64,000 bases of DNA from Flavobacterium soli DSM 19725. GTDB taxonomy: Bacteria > Bacteroidota > Bacteroidia > Flavobacteriales > Flavobacteriaceae. The DNA lies in assembly GCF_000422705.1 (NCBI RefSeq), contig NZ_AUGO01000007.1:62001-126000 (forward strand). The letters run 5' to 3'. This document shows, in pieces, positions 26,319 through 35,797 of this stretch (within the stretch, counting starts at the first letter, position 1; each line of letters opens with the position of its first letter). The position numbers were made by a program, and so were the translations under genes. Below the pieces are notes generated by a model that was not told where the DNA came from, did no database searches, and was given only the letters and a program-made list of their open reading frames with translations.

Positions 26319-27731
26319 TTATTTTAGCGTTGATGGACAAACAAAATTCGTCAGTTTTAAACCTGCATTTCGAATTCCGCTGATGCCTTTTTCTACATTG
26401 ATAAAATTATGAATTCCTCTTGATTTTAATATTGAACCCATAATGACAGAACGGTATCCACCAGCACAATGCAGATAGAAATCTTCATTTTTAGAAACCT
26501 CACTGAAGTTTTGATTAACGGTGTCCAAAGGAATATTCAACGCATTTTCTACATGTTCTGCAGAGAATTCACCTGGTTTTCTTGCATCTACAATAACACT
26601 TGTTTCAGATAATCCAGAAACAAATTCTTCTGGCGAAATAGATTGCATTGAATCGATTTCAAAACCTGCTTCTTGCCAAGCCGAAATTCCTCCTTCTAAA
26701 TATCCTAAAACATTATCAAAACCGACTCTTGAAAGTCTGGTGATGGTTTCTTGCTCTCTACCTTCTGGCGTTACCAATAATAAAGGTTGTTTTACATCCA
26801 TGATTAAAGCACCAACCCAAGGAGCAAAATTTCCTTGAATTCCGATGAAAATCGAATTTGGAATATGGCTTTTTACATAGTCATTTTCGTGACGAACATC
26901 CAAAACAATAGCTTCAGATTGGTTGGCCAAGGTTTCGAATTCTTTTGGACTCAAAGCCTTGAAACTTTTTTCGATAATAGTATCCAAACTTTCATATCCT
27001 TGAATGTTCATCATTACGTTTTGAGGAAAATAAGCCGGCGGAAGTCCCAAACCGTCCAATAATTCGGCTGTAAATTCTTCACGTGTCATATCTTCGCGTA
27101 AAGCGTAATTGGTTTTCTTTTGATTCCCTAAAGTATCGGTGGTTTCCTTGCTCATGTTTTTCCCACAAGCACTTCCTGCTCCATGACTTGGATACACAAT
27201 CAAATCATCGGATAATGGCATGATTTTATTACGAAGCGAATCAAACAAATAAGAAGCTAATTTTTCCTGGGTTAAATCTCCCGATAAAGCTTGAGCCAAA
27301 TCTGGACGGCCTACATCGCCAATAAACAAGGTATCTCCGGTAATAATACCATGCTGTTTTCCGTTTTCGTCGATTAGCAAATAGCAAGTACTTTCAAGTG
27401 TGTGACCTGGAGTATGAAGTGCTTTGATGGTATAATCTCCAACTTTAAATTTCTGATTATCGGTTGCAATTATAGCTTCGAATTCAGGTTTTGCAGTTGG
27501 TCCATACACAATTTGCCCACCTGTTTTCTTAGCCAAATCTAAATGTCCTGAAACAAAATCGGCATGGAAATGTGTTTCAAAAATATATTTAATCTTGGCA
27601 TTATCTTTATTTGCTTTTTCAATGTAAGGTTGCACTTCTCTCAAAGGGTCAAAAATGGCTGCTTCGCCATTACTTTCAAGATAATAAGCTGCTTGAGCAA
27701 TACAACCTGTATATATTTGTTCGATTTTCAT
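26319..27731 (-). CDS. MBL-fold hydrolase with two rhodanese domains (persulfide dioxygenase-like)
   Basis: The 470-residue cytosolic protein starts with a metallo-beta-lactamase fold whose metal ligands are visible in FETHFHADFVSGH and LHTPGHTLEST, then ITGDTLFIGDVGRPDL. This is the ETHE1/persulfide dioxygenase arrangement, which oxidises glutathione or other persulfides. Two rhodanese domains follow (about residues 260-360 and 370-465). The first has no Cys in the active-site loop (LLLVTPEGREQE) and should be inactive. The second has Cys in LHCAGGYRS and can carry sulfur. The protein probably handles sulfide or persulfide detoxification. It is monocistronic. Confidence 0.9.
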   Translation of the reverse strand: MKIEQIYTGCIAQAAYYLESNGEAAIFDPLREVQPYIEKANKDNAKIKYIFETHFHADFVSGHLDLAKKTGGQIVYGPTAKPEFEAIIATDNQKFKVGDYTIKALHTPGHTLESTCYLLIDENGKQHGIITGDTLFIGDVGRPDLAQALSGDLTQEKLASYLFDSLRNKIMPLSDDLIVYPSHGAGSACGKNMSKETTDTLGNQKKTNYALREDMTREEFTAELLDGLGLPPAYFPQNVMMNIQGYESLDTIIEKSFKALSPKEFETLANQSEAIVLDVRHENDYVKSHIPNSIFIGIQGNFAPWVGALIMDVKQPLLLVTPEGREQETITRLSRVGFDNVLGYLEGGISAWQEAGFEIDSMQSISPEEFVSGLSETSVIVDARKPGEFSAEHVENALNIPLDTVNQNFSEVSKNEDFYLHCAGGYRSVIMGSILKSRGIHNFINVEKGISGIRNAGLKLTNFVCPSTLK

Positions 27732-27796
27732 TGTATTAGTTTTTAGTTGTACAAAATTAAGTATTTGTTTCTATATAAAAACTTAATTTTAGGGTA

Positions 27797-27829
27797 TAAA
27801 AAAAGGCTTAGATAAAATCTAAACCTTAC
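27797..27829 (-). terminator. terminator after the J/KTSC gene
   Basis: AAGGTTTAGA and TCTAAGCCTT pair (G-T tolerated) on the minus strand, followed by TTTTTTT. Confidence 0.75.
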
Positions 27830-27849
27830 TTTTTATTTTTCTTCGAAAA

Positions 27850-28290
27850 CTATTCTTGGTTTGTTGTTTTTCTCCAAGTAAAAGAATTCAAGATATGTCT
27901 TTTTGCAAATCTTCCTGGCGAATCAGCATTTACCATCTTTACATAAGTTGCTTTTGGCACACTGATATATTCGTAAATACTTCCGTTAGAAAACGTGATT
28001 TTCAATCTACCATCTACAAAATTATAATCTGTTATTGTTGCAGTAGCAATAGTTTCATTATACTCAGGTAGCAATTGCTTTGTAGTTTCTGGATTGATAC
28101 TAACCAAATGATGATAAGCCTCAATGATTTTTTTACTAGTTTCTTCGGCAGCTGCCAATCCAGCATCATCGCCTTGAAATTTATCAGGATGAGCATCCTT
28201 CATTGCATTTCGGTAAATTGTTTTTAGTTCTTTCAACTCAACCGTCTTATCAACATTTAATAACTTTCTGTATTCAACTATTCTCTTCAT
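27850..28290 (-). CDS. J-domain and KTSC domain fusion protein
   Basis: The 146-residue protein begins with a J-like domain (residues about 6-65). Its HPD motif is visible as AMKDAHPDKFQGDD and its last helix as KKIIEAYHHLVSINP. The second half is a KTSC domain (FSNGSIYEYISVPKATY then PGRFAKRHILNSF). KTSC domains were named from a Lys-Thr-Ser-Cys pattern and are linked in the literature to tRNA-synthetase-like or RNA contexts. A J domain would recruit DnaK. The product has no signal peptide and should be cytosolic. Its role is unknown. The gene is monocistronic with its own terminator. Confidence 0.82.
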   Translation of the reverse strand: MKRIVEYRKLLNVDKTVELKELKTIYRNAMKDAHPDKFQGDDAGLAAAEETSKKIIEAYHHLVSINPETTKQLLPEYNETIATATITDYNFVDGRLKITFSNGSIYEYISVPKATYVKMVNADSPGRFAKRHILNSFTWRKTTNQE

Positions 28291-28412
28291 AATGATATTG
28301 TAAAAGTTTGCCCTTTAGGAGTAAAAGAGGTTAGTCTCTTTCAAAATTGGCAATTTTTTGCAAAGGTACATTTAAAAAGAAGAAAAAAAACAGAAAACGA
28401 TTATTTTCAAAT

Positions 28413-28441
28413 AAAAAAAACGTTAACCAATGATTAACGCT
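28413..28441 (-). terminator. terminator overlapping the end of the Fic gene
   Basis: GCGTTAA and TTAACG pair around a 7-nt loop and are followed by eight T residues on the minus strand. The 5' side includes the last codons and stop of the Fic gene. Confidence 0.7.
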
Positions 28442-29387
28442 TTCTTTTTCTATTTAAAATATAATTTTCGACAGCCTCTCTTGTAGTCAACCAGTTTCGA
28501 CCTTCTTTGTAAGCATCAATCTTTCCTTGGCGTGCCAAAAGGCTGATGTATTCCTGTCCATAGGGCATATCGGGCTCTTTCACTAAATTTGAAATTTCAA
28601 TGTATTCCTTATCATTATCAGGCATTGCATTCAAATAAATATTTAAAGTTCGCTCTAAAGCTTGAGTCATCAACAGCGTTAACTTTTGATAATTGCCACC
28701 ATTTGCTTGATTTAGAGCTTCATAATATTTTTTCCTGTCATTTTTGAGAATGATAGCAGGCGGAAAACCACACCGCATCAATAGTAAATTCATCGCCAAA
28801 CGAACAGTTCTTCCATTGCCATCAAAAAAAGGATGGATATAAACCAATTTATGATGAAAAACAGTAGCTAGCTCAATATCATTTAGTTGCAAAGGATTGT
28901 CGTTGATAAAAACAATTAATTCATCAAGCAAATCAGAAACTTTGTTTGCACTTGGAGGAACAAAATTTGCCCCAGTGATTCTCACGCCTCCATTTCTAAT
29001 CCTTCCTGCAAAATCATCTTCTATGGAACGTAAAACCAAACCATGAAGCGAAAGAATATCAATACTTCTTAATTTATAATCATCATTTATAATAGAAAAC
29101 AAATAGTTGATAGCCTTGTCGTGGTTATGGGTTTCAAAATGTTCCCGAAGTGATTTTCCCTTCACGGTAATTCCTTCTTGCAAAACCATTTGTGTTTCGC
29201 GAAGACTCATAGTGTTTCCTTCAATACTGTTAGAATTATAAGTCCATTCGATAGAAAGGCTTTCTCTGATTTTATTCAAAGCGACATTTGGCAAGGGCCT
29301 ACTTGATTGCAAGGCTTGCTTTTTTTCATACAATCGATCAAAGGTTGTTTGAAGTTCTGTTCTATATGTCAAATCGATTTCCCACAT
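28434..29387 (-). CDS. Fic family protein (AMPylase), autoinhibited class II type
   Basis: The 317-residue protein has the complete Fic core HPFFDGNGRTVRLAMN (about residues 185-200). This includes the catalytic His and the anion-binding DGNGR loop used to transfer AMP or another phosphate moiety to a target hydroxyl. The N-terminal inhibitory helix is present in cis (NSNSIEGN matches S/T-x-x-x-E-G/N). The enzyme is therefore kept off by its own Glu, and no separate antitoxin is needed. A C-terminal winged-helix-like region (PDMPYGQEYISLLARQGKID) may aid target binding. The target is unknown. It is monocistronic. Confidence 0.92.
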   Translation of the reverse strand: MWEIDLTYRTELQTTFDRLYEKKQALQSSRPLPNVALNKIRESLSIEWTYNSNSIEGNTMSLRETQMVLQEGITVKGKSLREHFETHNHDKAINYLFSIINDDYKLRSIDILSLHGLVLRSIEDDFAGRIRNGGVRITGANFVPPSANKVSDLLDELIVFINDNPLQLNDIELATVFHHKLVYIHPFFDGNGRTVRLAMNLLLMRCGFPPAIILKNDRKKYYEALNQANGGNYQKLTLLMTQALERTLNIYLNAMPDNDKEYIEISNLVKEPDMPYGQEYISLLARQGKIDAYKEGRNWLTTREAVENYILNRKRKR

Positions 29388-29449
29388 AACCCCACAAAGA
29401 TATTCTTATTATCGGATATATCAAAATTTAATCCTATCCGATATTAAGA

Positions 29450-31234
29450 TTATTCTATTGTCATAGATTTCAATTTGGTACGGTAAGCTTCAAGTGCTAC
29501 AGATTTAGAGATAAAACCAAGGTATTTCCCTTTTTGTATAACAGGAAGAAAGGCCACTTTGCTGGCTTCAAACTTATTCATAACCGTTTCCATACTATCG
29601 GTTGGATATACAATTTCAATTGGAGTCGACATTACATCTTTTACAGAGGTATATTTTACTTTGAAATTACTGAAGATAATTTCTCTAATATCATTGAAAT
29701 GAATAATCCCGACAAGGTTCTTTTCTTTATCTACAACTCCAAAAATTACCTGATTGGAATGTGAAATCAAATCCACTAATTTTTCAAGATTTTCATCAGG
29801 TGAAACCGTTAGATAATCGGTCTGGATAATTTGATTTGTATCAATGGTAGAAAGAATATTGGTATCCTTATTACTAGTAAAAACGTGTCCTTTTTTAGCC
29901 AAATGCTTGACATCCATCGAATGCTTCTCAAATCTTTTGGAAACTGCAAAACTGATGGATGAAACAATCATCAAGGGAATCATCAAGTTATAACCACCTG
30001 TAATCTCTGCAATAAGGAAAATTGCCGTTAATGGAGCATGAAACAATCCGCTCAAAACACCAGCCATTCCTACGATTGTGAAATTACTGATTGGTAATTT
30101 TGAAATCCCTGTTAAGGTTATAAATTGTGAGAAGAAGAAACCTACATAGGAACCCAAAAATAATGATGGAGCAAAATTTCCACCATTTCCGCCACTTCCA
30201 AGTGTAAATCCAGTCGCAAAAACTTTCAACATCGCTGCCAAGCCTACAAATAATAAGAGTACCCATTTGTTATCTCTAAAATCGCTAAACAAAGTGTCTT
30301 GTAGCAACTTTCCTGGATCATTCTCAGATAACGTTTTAATACTTTCATAACCTTCACCAAAAAGCGTCGGAATAATAAAAATCAAAACTGCCAACATGGA
30401 AGCCCCAATCAATGCTTTTTTATAGGGCTTATCATTATATTTTGTAAAATATCTTTCGATTCTTTGAAACCACCTCGCATAATAAATCGTTATCAATCCT
30501 GTCATCAATCCGAGAAAGACATAAAAAGGAACATTTTGATAATCAAAATCCTGCTGTTTGCTAAACGACAGTAAAACATTCTCTTTCAAAAGTACAGCCG
30601 AAACAATCGCCCCAGTTGCCGCTGCAATCATAATTGGAGTAAAGGCAGCAATACTTACATCCACCAATAAAACTTCAATGGCAAACAAAACCCCAGCAAT
30701 TGGAGCATTAAATGCCGCGGCAATTCCTGCAGCTACGCCACAGCCAATCAATAACGTTCTATCTTTATAGCTTAGCTTATAGGTTTGTGCAAAATTAGAA
30801 CCAAAAGCTGCACCAGTAATTGTAATTGGTGACTCCAATCCAGCCGAACCTCCCAAGCCAACCGTCAGGGAACTTGTGATGATTTGGGCATACATTTGTT
30901 TTCGAGGCATGATGCTCGCTTTTTGAGCAACGGCATACATAATTTGGGAAGTACCTTTTTCAATTTTTCCACCTAAAACTTTCTTGATGACAAAGGCCGT
31001 TAATAAAATTCCTATTATTGGAAGAATACTATTAATGTAACTCAACTTAATAATTCCATTAATATAAGTTGCAAAAACAAAAACCCAGTGTGCAAAAGCT
31101 TTTAATATAATTACCGCCAAAGCAACCGATATTCCTACCAAGATACTGGCTAAAAAGATGAACTGTTTATTGGTTAATTTGGTTTGTCCCCAGGCTATTA
31201 ATGATTCGAGTCGTTGTAAATATTTTTTCAGCAT
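29450..31234 (-). CDS. ClC-type chloride channel/transporter with CBS pair
   Basis: The 594-residue membrane protein has about ten or more hydrophobic helices in its first 430 residues. The ClC selectivity segments are GLGGSAGLESPITITGA (with the gating glutamate position filled) and GSGGNGGNFAPSLFLG. A C-terminal pair of CBS domains follows (about 460-590). These usually bind adenine nucleotides and tune transport. It should sit in the inner membrane and exchange or conduct chloride or a related anion. It is 42 bp upstream of, and on the same strand as, the stop of the AlkD-like gene, so the two may be cotranscribed. Confidence 0.92.
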   Translation of the reverse strand: MLKKYLQRLESLIAWGQTKLTNKQFIFLASILVGISVALAVIILKAFAHWVFVFATYINGIIKLSYINSILPIIGILLTAFVIKKVLGGKIEKGTSQIMYAVAQKASIMPRKQMYAQIITSSLTVGLGGSAGLESPITITGAAFGSNFAQTYKLSYKDRTLLIGCGVAAGIAAAFNAPIAGVLFAIEVLLVDVSIAAFTPIMIAAATGAIVSAVLLKENVLLSFSKQQDFDYQNVPFYVFLGLMTGLITIYYARWFQRIERYFTKYNDKPYKKALIGASMLAVLIFIIPTLFGEGYESIKTLSENDPGKLLQDTLFSDFRDNKWVLLLFVGLAAMLKVFATGFTLGSGGNGGNFAPSLFLGSYVGFFFSQFITLTGISKLPISNFTIVGMAGVLSGLFHAPLTAIFLIAEITGGYNLMIPLMIVSSISFAVSKRFEKHSMDVKHLAKKGHVFTSNKDTNILSTIDTNQIIQTDYLTVSPDENLEKLVDLISHSNQVIFGVVDKEKNLVGIIHFNDIREIIFSNFKVKYTSVKDVMSTPIEIVYPTDSMETVMNKFEASKVAFLPVIQKGKYLGFISKSVALEAYRTKLKSMTIE

Positions 31235-31276
31235 TTTTATTTTTTCTAAGAAAGTACGAAATTACTATTTTTATAT

Positions 31277-31945
31277 TTAACCGATGTTTTTCAAGGCTTC
31301 CTTTTCACTTAAAGGCTTTAATTTTGCATTAGCGACAAATTTTTTAACATTCGAAGGATTTGTTTTCCCATATTCCCGTAAAGCCCAACCAATCGCTTTT
31401 CGGATAAAAAATTCATTCGAATCTGAATGCTTTTGAGATAATGCGAACAACAAATCAGCATTGGTTTTTTTCTTATAACCCAGTTGAAATAAAATGGCAC
31501 TTCGGTTGAGCCACATATTTTTGGAATTTGAAAATTTCTCGATTACTTTTTCGGTTTCTTCAGGGAAATGAATCAAATATTCGCCTAAAAGATATTTGGC
31601 AATGACATCAACACTGTCCCACCAAGAATTGGTTACAATTAAAAACTCAATCAGGGAAATATCTTCTATCTTATAGTTGCCCTTTAGCTCTTTCATCAAA
31701 ATTTCGATACCACAATAGTGCAATTCTCGTTGGCTTTTCAAAAGCAACTCTTTTGCAATATTCCTCGAATTTTCTGTAATTTCTTGCTGATGCTTTTTAT
31801 AGGTCTCCTTAAAGATCAATCTTCTTTTTTCGGCTTTAACACCATAAAAAGAAAAATGATTCTTCATATAATTCTCCATCGCCACGGCATTTTCTGGATC
31901 GCTGTTTTCTTGAAATGCTTTCTCTAAATCTTTAATAAACCTCAT
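31277..31945 (-). CDS. DNA alkylation repair enzyme (AlkD-like)
   Basis: The 222-residue protein is all-helical, with HEAT-like repeats (for example YGVKAEKRRLIFKETYKKH and IGWALREYGKTNP). A conserved DVIAKYLLGEYL/NSWWDSVD region contains the aspartate and tryptophans that line the AlkD base-contact cleft. AlkD glycosylases remove cationic alkylated bases such as N3-methyladenine without base flipping. This call is by family. The product is cytosolic. A Bacteroidota-type inverted repeat lies just upstream of the start codon. Confidence 0.88.
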   Translation of the reverse strand: MRFIKDLEKAFQENSDPENAVAMENYMKNHFSFYGVKAEKRRLIFKETYKKHQQEITENSRNIAKELLLKSQRELHYCGIEILMKELKGNYKIEDISLIEFLIVTNSWWDSVDVIAKYLLGEYLIHFPEETEKVIEKFSNSKNMWLNRSAILFQLGYKKKTNADLLFALSQKHSDSNEFFIRKAIGWALREYGKTNPSNVKKFVANAKLKPLSEKEALKNIG

Positions 31946-31966
31946 TCGTAATTCTATTTTTTGTTG

Positions 31967-32030
31967 CCACAGATTAAAGGATTTTCACAGATTTCATTTA
32001 ATATTTTTTTTTAATTCTTTTAATCTGTGG
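31967..32030. repeat. inverted repeat CCACAGATTAAA ... TTTAATCTGTGG
   Basis: Perfect 12-bp arms at 31967-31978 and 32019-32030 enclose a T-rich loop with an additional CACAGATTT word. It fills the gap between the AlkD-like gene start and the gamma-glutamyltransferase stop. Similar CCACAGATTA repeats are, from memory, scattered in flavobacterial intergenic regions. Confidence 0.8.
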
Positions 32031-32041
32031 TAAATATTCCA

Positions 32042-33724
32042 TCAAAACCCAACCGCTGTATCATCTCCTCTCCTATCGGCTCCACCTTCTAATCTCCCAT
32101 CAGGTAAAACCAAAATTGCATCTACTTTTCCAATAACAGGAGTATTTCCTTGGTTGATGATATATCCTTTCTGCTTCAAATCATTTAATAAAGTCGAAGA
32201 AAAAGAATTTGGTTCGAAAATTACTTCATCAGGCAACCATTGGTGATGAAAACGAGGAGCATTCACGGCATTTTGCATACTCATCTCAAATTCATATACA
32301 TTCAAAATCGTCTGTAAAACCGAAGTTATTATCGTTGAACCTCCCGGAGTTCCCAAAATCATATTCAGTTTTCCATCTTTTTCTACAATAGTTGGCGTCA
32401 TCGAACTCAGCATCCGTTTTTCGGGAGCAATGCTATTGGCTTCGGCACCAACCAAACCATAAGAATTTGCAAATCCAGGTTTTGAACTAAAGTCGTCCAT
32501 TTCATTGTTCAGAAAAAAGCCTAATTCCTCACAATATAGTTTTGAACCAAAAGCACCATTCAAAGTCGTAGTAACCGAAACCGCATTCCCAAATTGATCT
32601 ATAATCGAATAATGAGTCGTTTCATCACTTTCATAAACCGATACATTTCCTCTCGAAACAGCAGCTGACTTTGTAGCTTTTTCCAAACTAAAATCGCTCA
32701 TTCTTCCTTGCAAATAATTCTTGTCTAATAAAGACTTTACAGGAACTTTCACAAAATCAGGATCACCAAGATAATAACTTCTATCGGCATACGAACGCCT
32801 TTCAGCTTCAGTAATGACTTGAATTGTTTCTACTGAATTATGTCCGAATTCATTCAAATCAAATGGCTCAATCATTTTCATAATTTGACCCAAGCAAATG
32901 CCTCCGCTACTTGGTGGTGCCATCGAAATAATATTGAGATTTTTATACTTAAAAGTGATTGGAGTTCGCCATTTGGCTTCATATTTTGCCAAATCTTCCA
33001 TCGTGATGATGCCACCATTTTGATTCAGATAATCAACTAGTTTTTGAGCCGTTTCGCCTTTATAAAATTCATCACGACCGTTTTTGGAAATCTTTTTTAA
33101 AGTTTCGGCTAAAGCCAAATATTGAATCGTGTCATTTTCATTGTAAACCTTAGCAACTAAAGAATTTTCGCCATTAGCTTTCAATAATTCATTTCTAAAA
33201 TGAGAAAATTGTTTTTCTTGATTCTTGGTTATGACAACACCTTTTTCGGCCAATTCTATTACAGGTTTCAAAATAGTTTCAATGGGCAAGGTTCCAAATT
33301 TTTGATACACTTCGAAAATTCCTGCAATCGTTCCTGGAATGCCAACAGCCAAAGCCGTTTCGGTACTTTTCCCTGCAATCACATTACCATTTTCGTCCAG
33401 AAACATATTTTTTGTCGAAGCCAGAGGTGCTTTTTCTCGGTAATCTAAACTTCCGATTTCGCCGTTTGCTTTTCGGTACACCATAAATCCGCCACCTCCG
33501 ATATTTCCGGCATACGGATAAGCAACTGCCAAGGCTAATTCGGTTGCAATCATAGCGTCAAAAGCATTTCCGCCTTGTTTCATTATTTCAATTCCAATTT
33601 TTGAAGCTTCCTCTCGGGCGGAAACCACCATTGCTTTTTCGGCCATTAAACCGGTTGGAATAATAGCCTTTTCGGTTTTACAACTCAAAAGACAAAGCAT
33701 CATCAAAAGATACAGCTTTCTCAT
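32042..33724 (-). CDS. ggt: gamma-glutamyltransferase (lipoprotein)
   Basis: The 560-residue precursor has a lipoprotein-type signal (LLMMLCLLSCKTEK). It shows the gamma-glutamyltranspeptidase landmarks MVVSAREEASKIGIEIMKQG, GNIGGGGFMVYR and the autoprocessing site at ETTHYSIID (about residue 370), where the Thr becomes the N-terminal nucleophile of the small subunit. GTPGGSTIITSVLQ and ERRSYADRSYYLGDP are also typical. It hydrolyses or transfers the gamma-glutamyl group of glutathione-like compounds in the periplasm. Its start overlaps the acpH-like stop by four bases (ATGA), so the two are translationally coupled. Confidence 0.93.
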   Translation of the reverse strand: MRKLYLLMMLCLLSCKTEKAIIPTGLMAEKAMVVSAREEASKIGIEIMKQGGNAFDAMIATELALAVAYPYAGNIGGGGFMVYRKANGEIGSLDYREKAPLASTKNMFLDENGNVIAGKSTETALAVGIPGTIAGIFEVYQKFGTLPIETILKPVIELAEKGVVITKNQEKQFSHFRNELLKANGENSLVAKVYNENDTIQYLALAETLKKISKNGRDEFYKGETAQKLVDYLNQNGGIITMEDLAKYEAKWRTPITFKYKNLNIISMAPPSSGGICLGQIMKMIEPFDLNEFGHNSVETIQVITEAERRSYADRSYYLGDPDFVKVPVKSLLDKNYLQGRMSDFSLEKATKSAAVSRGNVSVYESDETTHYSIIDQFGNAVSVTTTLNGAFGSKLYCEELGFFLNNEMDDFSSKPGFANSYGLVGAEANSIAPEKRMLSSMTPTIVEKDGKLNMILGTPGGSTIITSVLQTILNVYEFEMSMQNAVNAPRFHHQWLPDEVIFEPNSFSSTLLNDLKQKGYIINQGNTPVIGKVDAILVLPDGRLEGGADRRGDDTAVGF

Positions 33725-34305
33725 AGCATTGCTAATTTTCCTTTTACAAAACTCCTCATTTCTTCAAAAAAAGAAGTGAATTCTTCTTCAAAATCGGTAT
33801 AAAATTCTTGGAGTTCGTTGACCGAAAATTGCATACCTGATTTATATTTTGTTCGACGATCCATCTGGCGTAAAATCTCTGACAATCCATCAATTGTAGC
33901 ATAGCTTGACAACCAATTATATTCTACCATGTAGGGCATCATTTCCTTTGTCTTATCAGTAAGAATTGTATAATTTTCTTCTAATATTCGATAAAAATCA
34001 AGAGTAAAATCTTCCAACTTTATATTTGAATACTTTCTCCAGTTTTTTGCAAGGAAATGATCATAAAACATATCGATAATCACTCCGGAATAATGACCAT
34101 ATTTTTCGTGCAATCGATGCTTGCTTTTTCTAAATATCGGATGAAAATCAGTAAAAGTGTCAATTTCACGATGAAGTATTATGCCTAAACCAACTTCCTT
34201 TGGAAAATCGTCAAAGTTTTTCCCATGAATGCCATCGGCCATAAAATTGCCAATCTTGATAAAATCGTTGTCGCCTGAAAGGTATATGTGTGCTAAAAAA
34301 TTCAT
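33721..34305 (-). CDS. acyl carrier protein phosphodiesterase (AcpH-like)
   Basis: The 194-residue protein opens MNFLAHIYLSGDNDFIKIGN and has the conserved metal-binding pattern of ACP phosphodiesterase. This includes FMADGIHG, LHREIDTFTDFHPIFRKSK and GVIIDMFYDHFLAKNW. The His-Asp residues of the HD-like fold bind Mn and remove 4'-phosphopantetheine from acyl carrier protein. It is cytosolic, and its ATGA overlap with ggt couples the two genes although no metabolic link is obvious. It is divergent from glmM, 93 bp away. Confidence 0.88.
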   Translation of the reverse strand: MNFLAHIYLSGDNDFIKIGNFMADGIHGKNFDDFPKEVGLGIILHREIDTFTDFHPIFRKSKHRLHEKYGHYSGVIIDMFYDHFLAKNWRKYSNIKLEDFTLDFYRILEENYTILTDKTKEMMPYMVEYNWLSSYATIDGLSEILRQMDRRTKYKSGMQFSVNELQEFYTDFEEEFTSFFEEMRSFVKGKLAML

Positions 34306-34398
34306 TCGTCTAATTTAAAGAATTATAAACGAACCATTTTAATTTTTCAATTATATTTGTTTCATCTAAAATTTTAACATTCAAAATCTAAAATAAAT

Positions 34399-35787
34399 AT
34401 GACCTTAATAAAATCAATTTCAGGAATTCGCGGAACAATTGGCGGAAAAGTAGGCGATAATTTAACTCCGGTTGATGCCGTGAAATTTGCTTCGGCTTAT
34501 GGAACTTGGCTGAAATCGTATTCTAATAAAGAAAAATTAATTGTCGTTATTGGTCGTGATGCCCGAATTTCTGGACCAATGATTCATAATTTGGTGGTAA
34601 ATACTTTAATTGGATTAGGAATTGACGTGATTGATTTGGGTCTTTCTACAACGCCAACTGTTGAAATTGCCGTTCCTTTGGAGCAAGCCGATGGCGGAAT
34701 CATCCTAACGGCAAGTCATAACCCGAAACAATGGAATGCCTTGAAATTATTGAATGAAAAAGGAGAATTTTTGAGTGGTGCCGAAGGTGCAAAAATCCTT
34801 GACATTGCTGAAAGAGAGGCTTTTGATTTCTCTGATGTGGATAATTTGGGAGAAATCACTTCGAACGATGCTTTTATGGACATCCATATTGATGAAGTTT
34901 TGAATATGCCTTTGGTGGATGTTGAAGCCGTAAAAGCCGCTAAATTCAAAGTAGTTGTAGATGGAGTAAATTCTTCGGGTGGAATCATTATTCCTAGATT
35001 ATTAGAGTTAATGGGTGTTGAAGTAGTAAAATTATACTGTGAACCTAACGGACATTTCCCTCACAATCCAGAACCTTTGAAAGAACACTTGACGGATATT
35101 TCTGGATTGGTGATAAAAGAAAATGCCCATTTAGGAATTGTGGTTGATCCAGATGTGGATCGTTTGGCTTTTATCAGCGAAGACGGCGAAATGTTTGGAG
35201 AAGAATATACTTTGGTAGCGGTAGCCGATTATGTTTTGAGCAGAACACCAGGAAACACTGTTTCGAATATGTCATCTTCCCGTGCTTTGCGTGATGTGAC
35301 CATTAAACATGGTGGAAAATATGAGGCAAGTGCTGTTGGCGAAGTGAATGTAGTAGAGTTGATGAAGAAAAACAATGCCATTATTGGTGGCGAAGGAAAC
35401 GGAGGCATCATTTATCCAGAATCACATTATGGTAGGGATTCTATCGTTGGTGCGGCTTTGTTTTTGACACATTTGGCCTATAAAAAGATGAAAGTTTCAG
35501 AGTTGAGAGCTTCCTATCCGGAATATTATATGAGTAAAAATAAAATCGAATTGACACCACAAATTGATGTTGATGCAATTTTGGAAGCGATGACAGAAAA
35601 ATATAAAATGGAAGAAATTTCTACAATTGACGGTGTAAAGATTGATTTTGCTGATAATTGGGTACATTTAAGAAAATCGAATACGGAACCGATTATCCGT
35701 ATTTATACCGAAGCTTCTTCTCAAGAAAAAGCTGATGATTTGGCTTTGAGAATTATTGATGAGATTAAAGCTGTGGCTGGGATTTAA
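34399..35787 (+). CDS. glmM: phosphoglucosamine mutase
   Basis: The 462-residue enzyme belongs to the alpha-D-phosphohexomutase family. It has the phosphoserine loop LTASHNPKQWN (Ser106), the metal-binding DPDVDRLAF, the sugar-binding GEGNGGIIYPE and the C-terminal phosphate-binding RKSNTEPIIRIYTE. It converts glucosamine-6-phosphate to glucosamine-1-phosphate for UDP-GlcNAc synthesis. GlmM is inferred over phosphomannomutase from the overall pattern, and bifunctional activity cannot be excluded. TATATTTG at 34352-34359 is a plausible -7 box. Three further genes follow closely on the same strand. Confidence 0.87.
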   Translation: MTLIKSISGIRGTIGGKVGDNLTPVDAVKFASAYGTWLKSYSNKEKLIVVIGRDARISGPMIHNLVVNTLIGLGIDVIDLGLSTTPTVEIAVPLEQADGGIILTASHNPKQWNALKLLNEKGEFLSGAEGAKILDIAEREAFDFSDVDNLGEITSNDAFMDIHIDEVLNMPLVDVEAVKAAKFKVVVDGVNSSGGIIIPRLLELMGVEVVKLYCEPNGHFPHNPEPLKEHLTDISGLVIKENAHLGIVVDPDVDRLAFISEDGEMFGEEYTLVAVADYVLSRTPGNTVSNMSSSRALRDVTIKHGGKYEASAVGEVNVVELMKKNNAIIGGEGNGGIIYPESHYGRDSIVGAALFLTHLAYKKMKVSELRASYPEYYMSKNKIELTPQIDVDAILEAMTEKYKMEEISTIDGVKIDFADNWVHLRKSNTEPIIRIYTEASSQEKADDLALRIIDEIKAVAGI

Positions 35788-35797
35788 AAACTATAAA

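Noticed and set aside
28434..29387. Fic toxin-antitoxin module
   Set aside because: The inhibitory S/T-x-x-x-E-G/N helix is within the same protein, and no FicA-like partner lies next to it.
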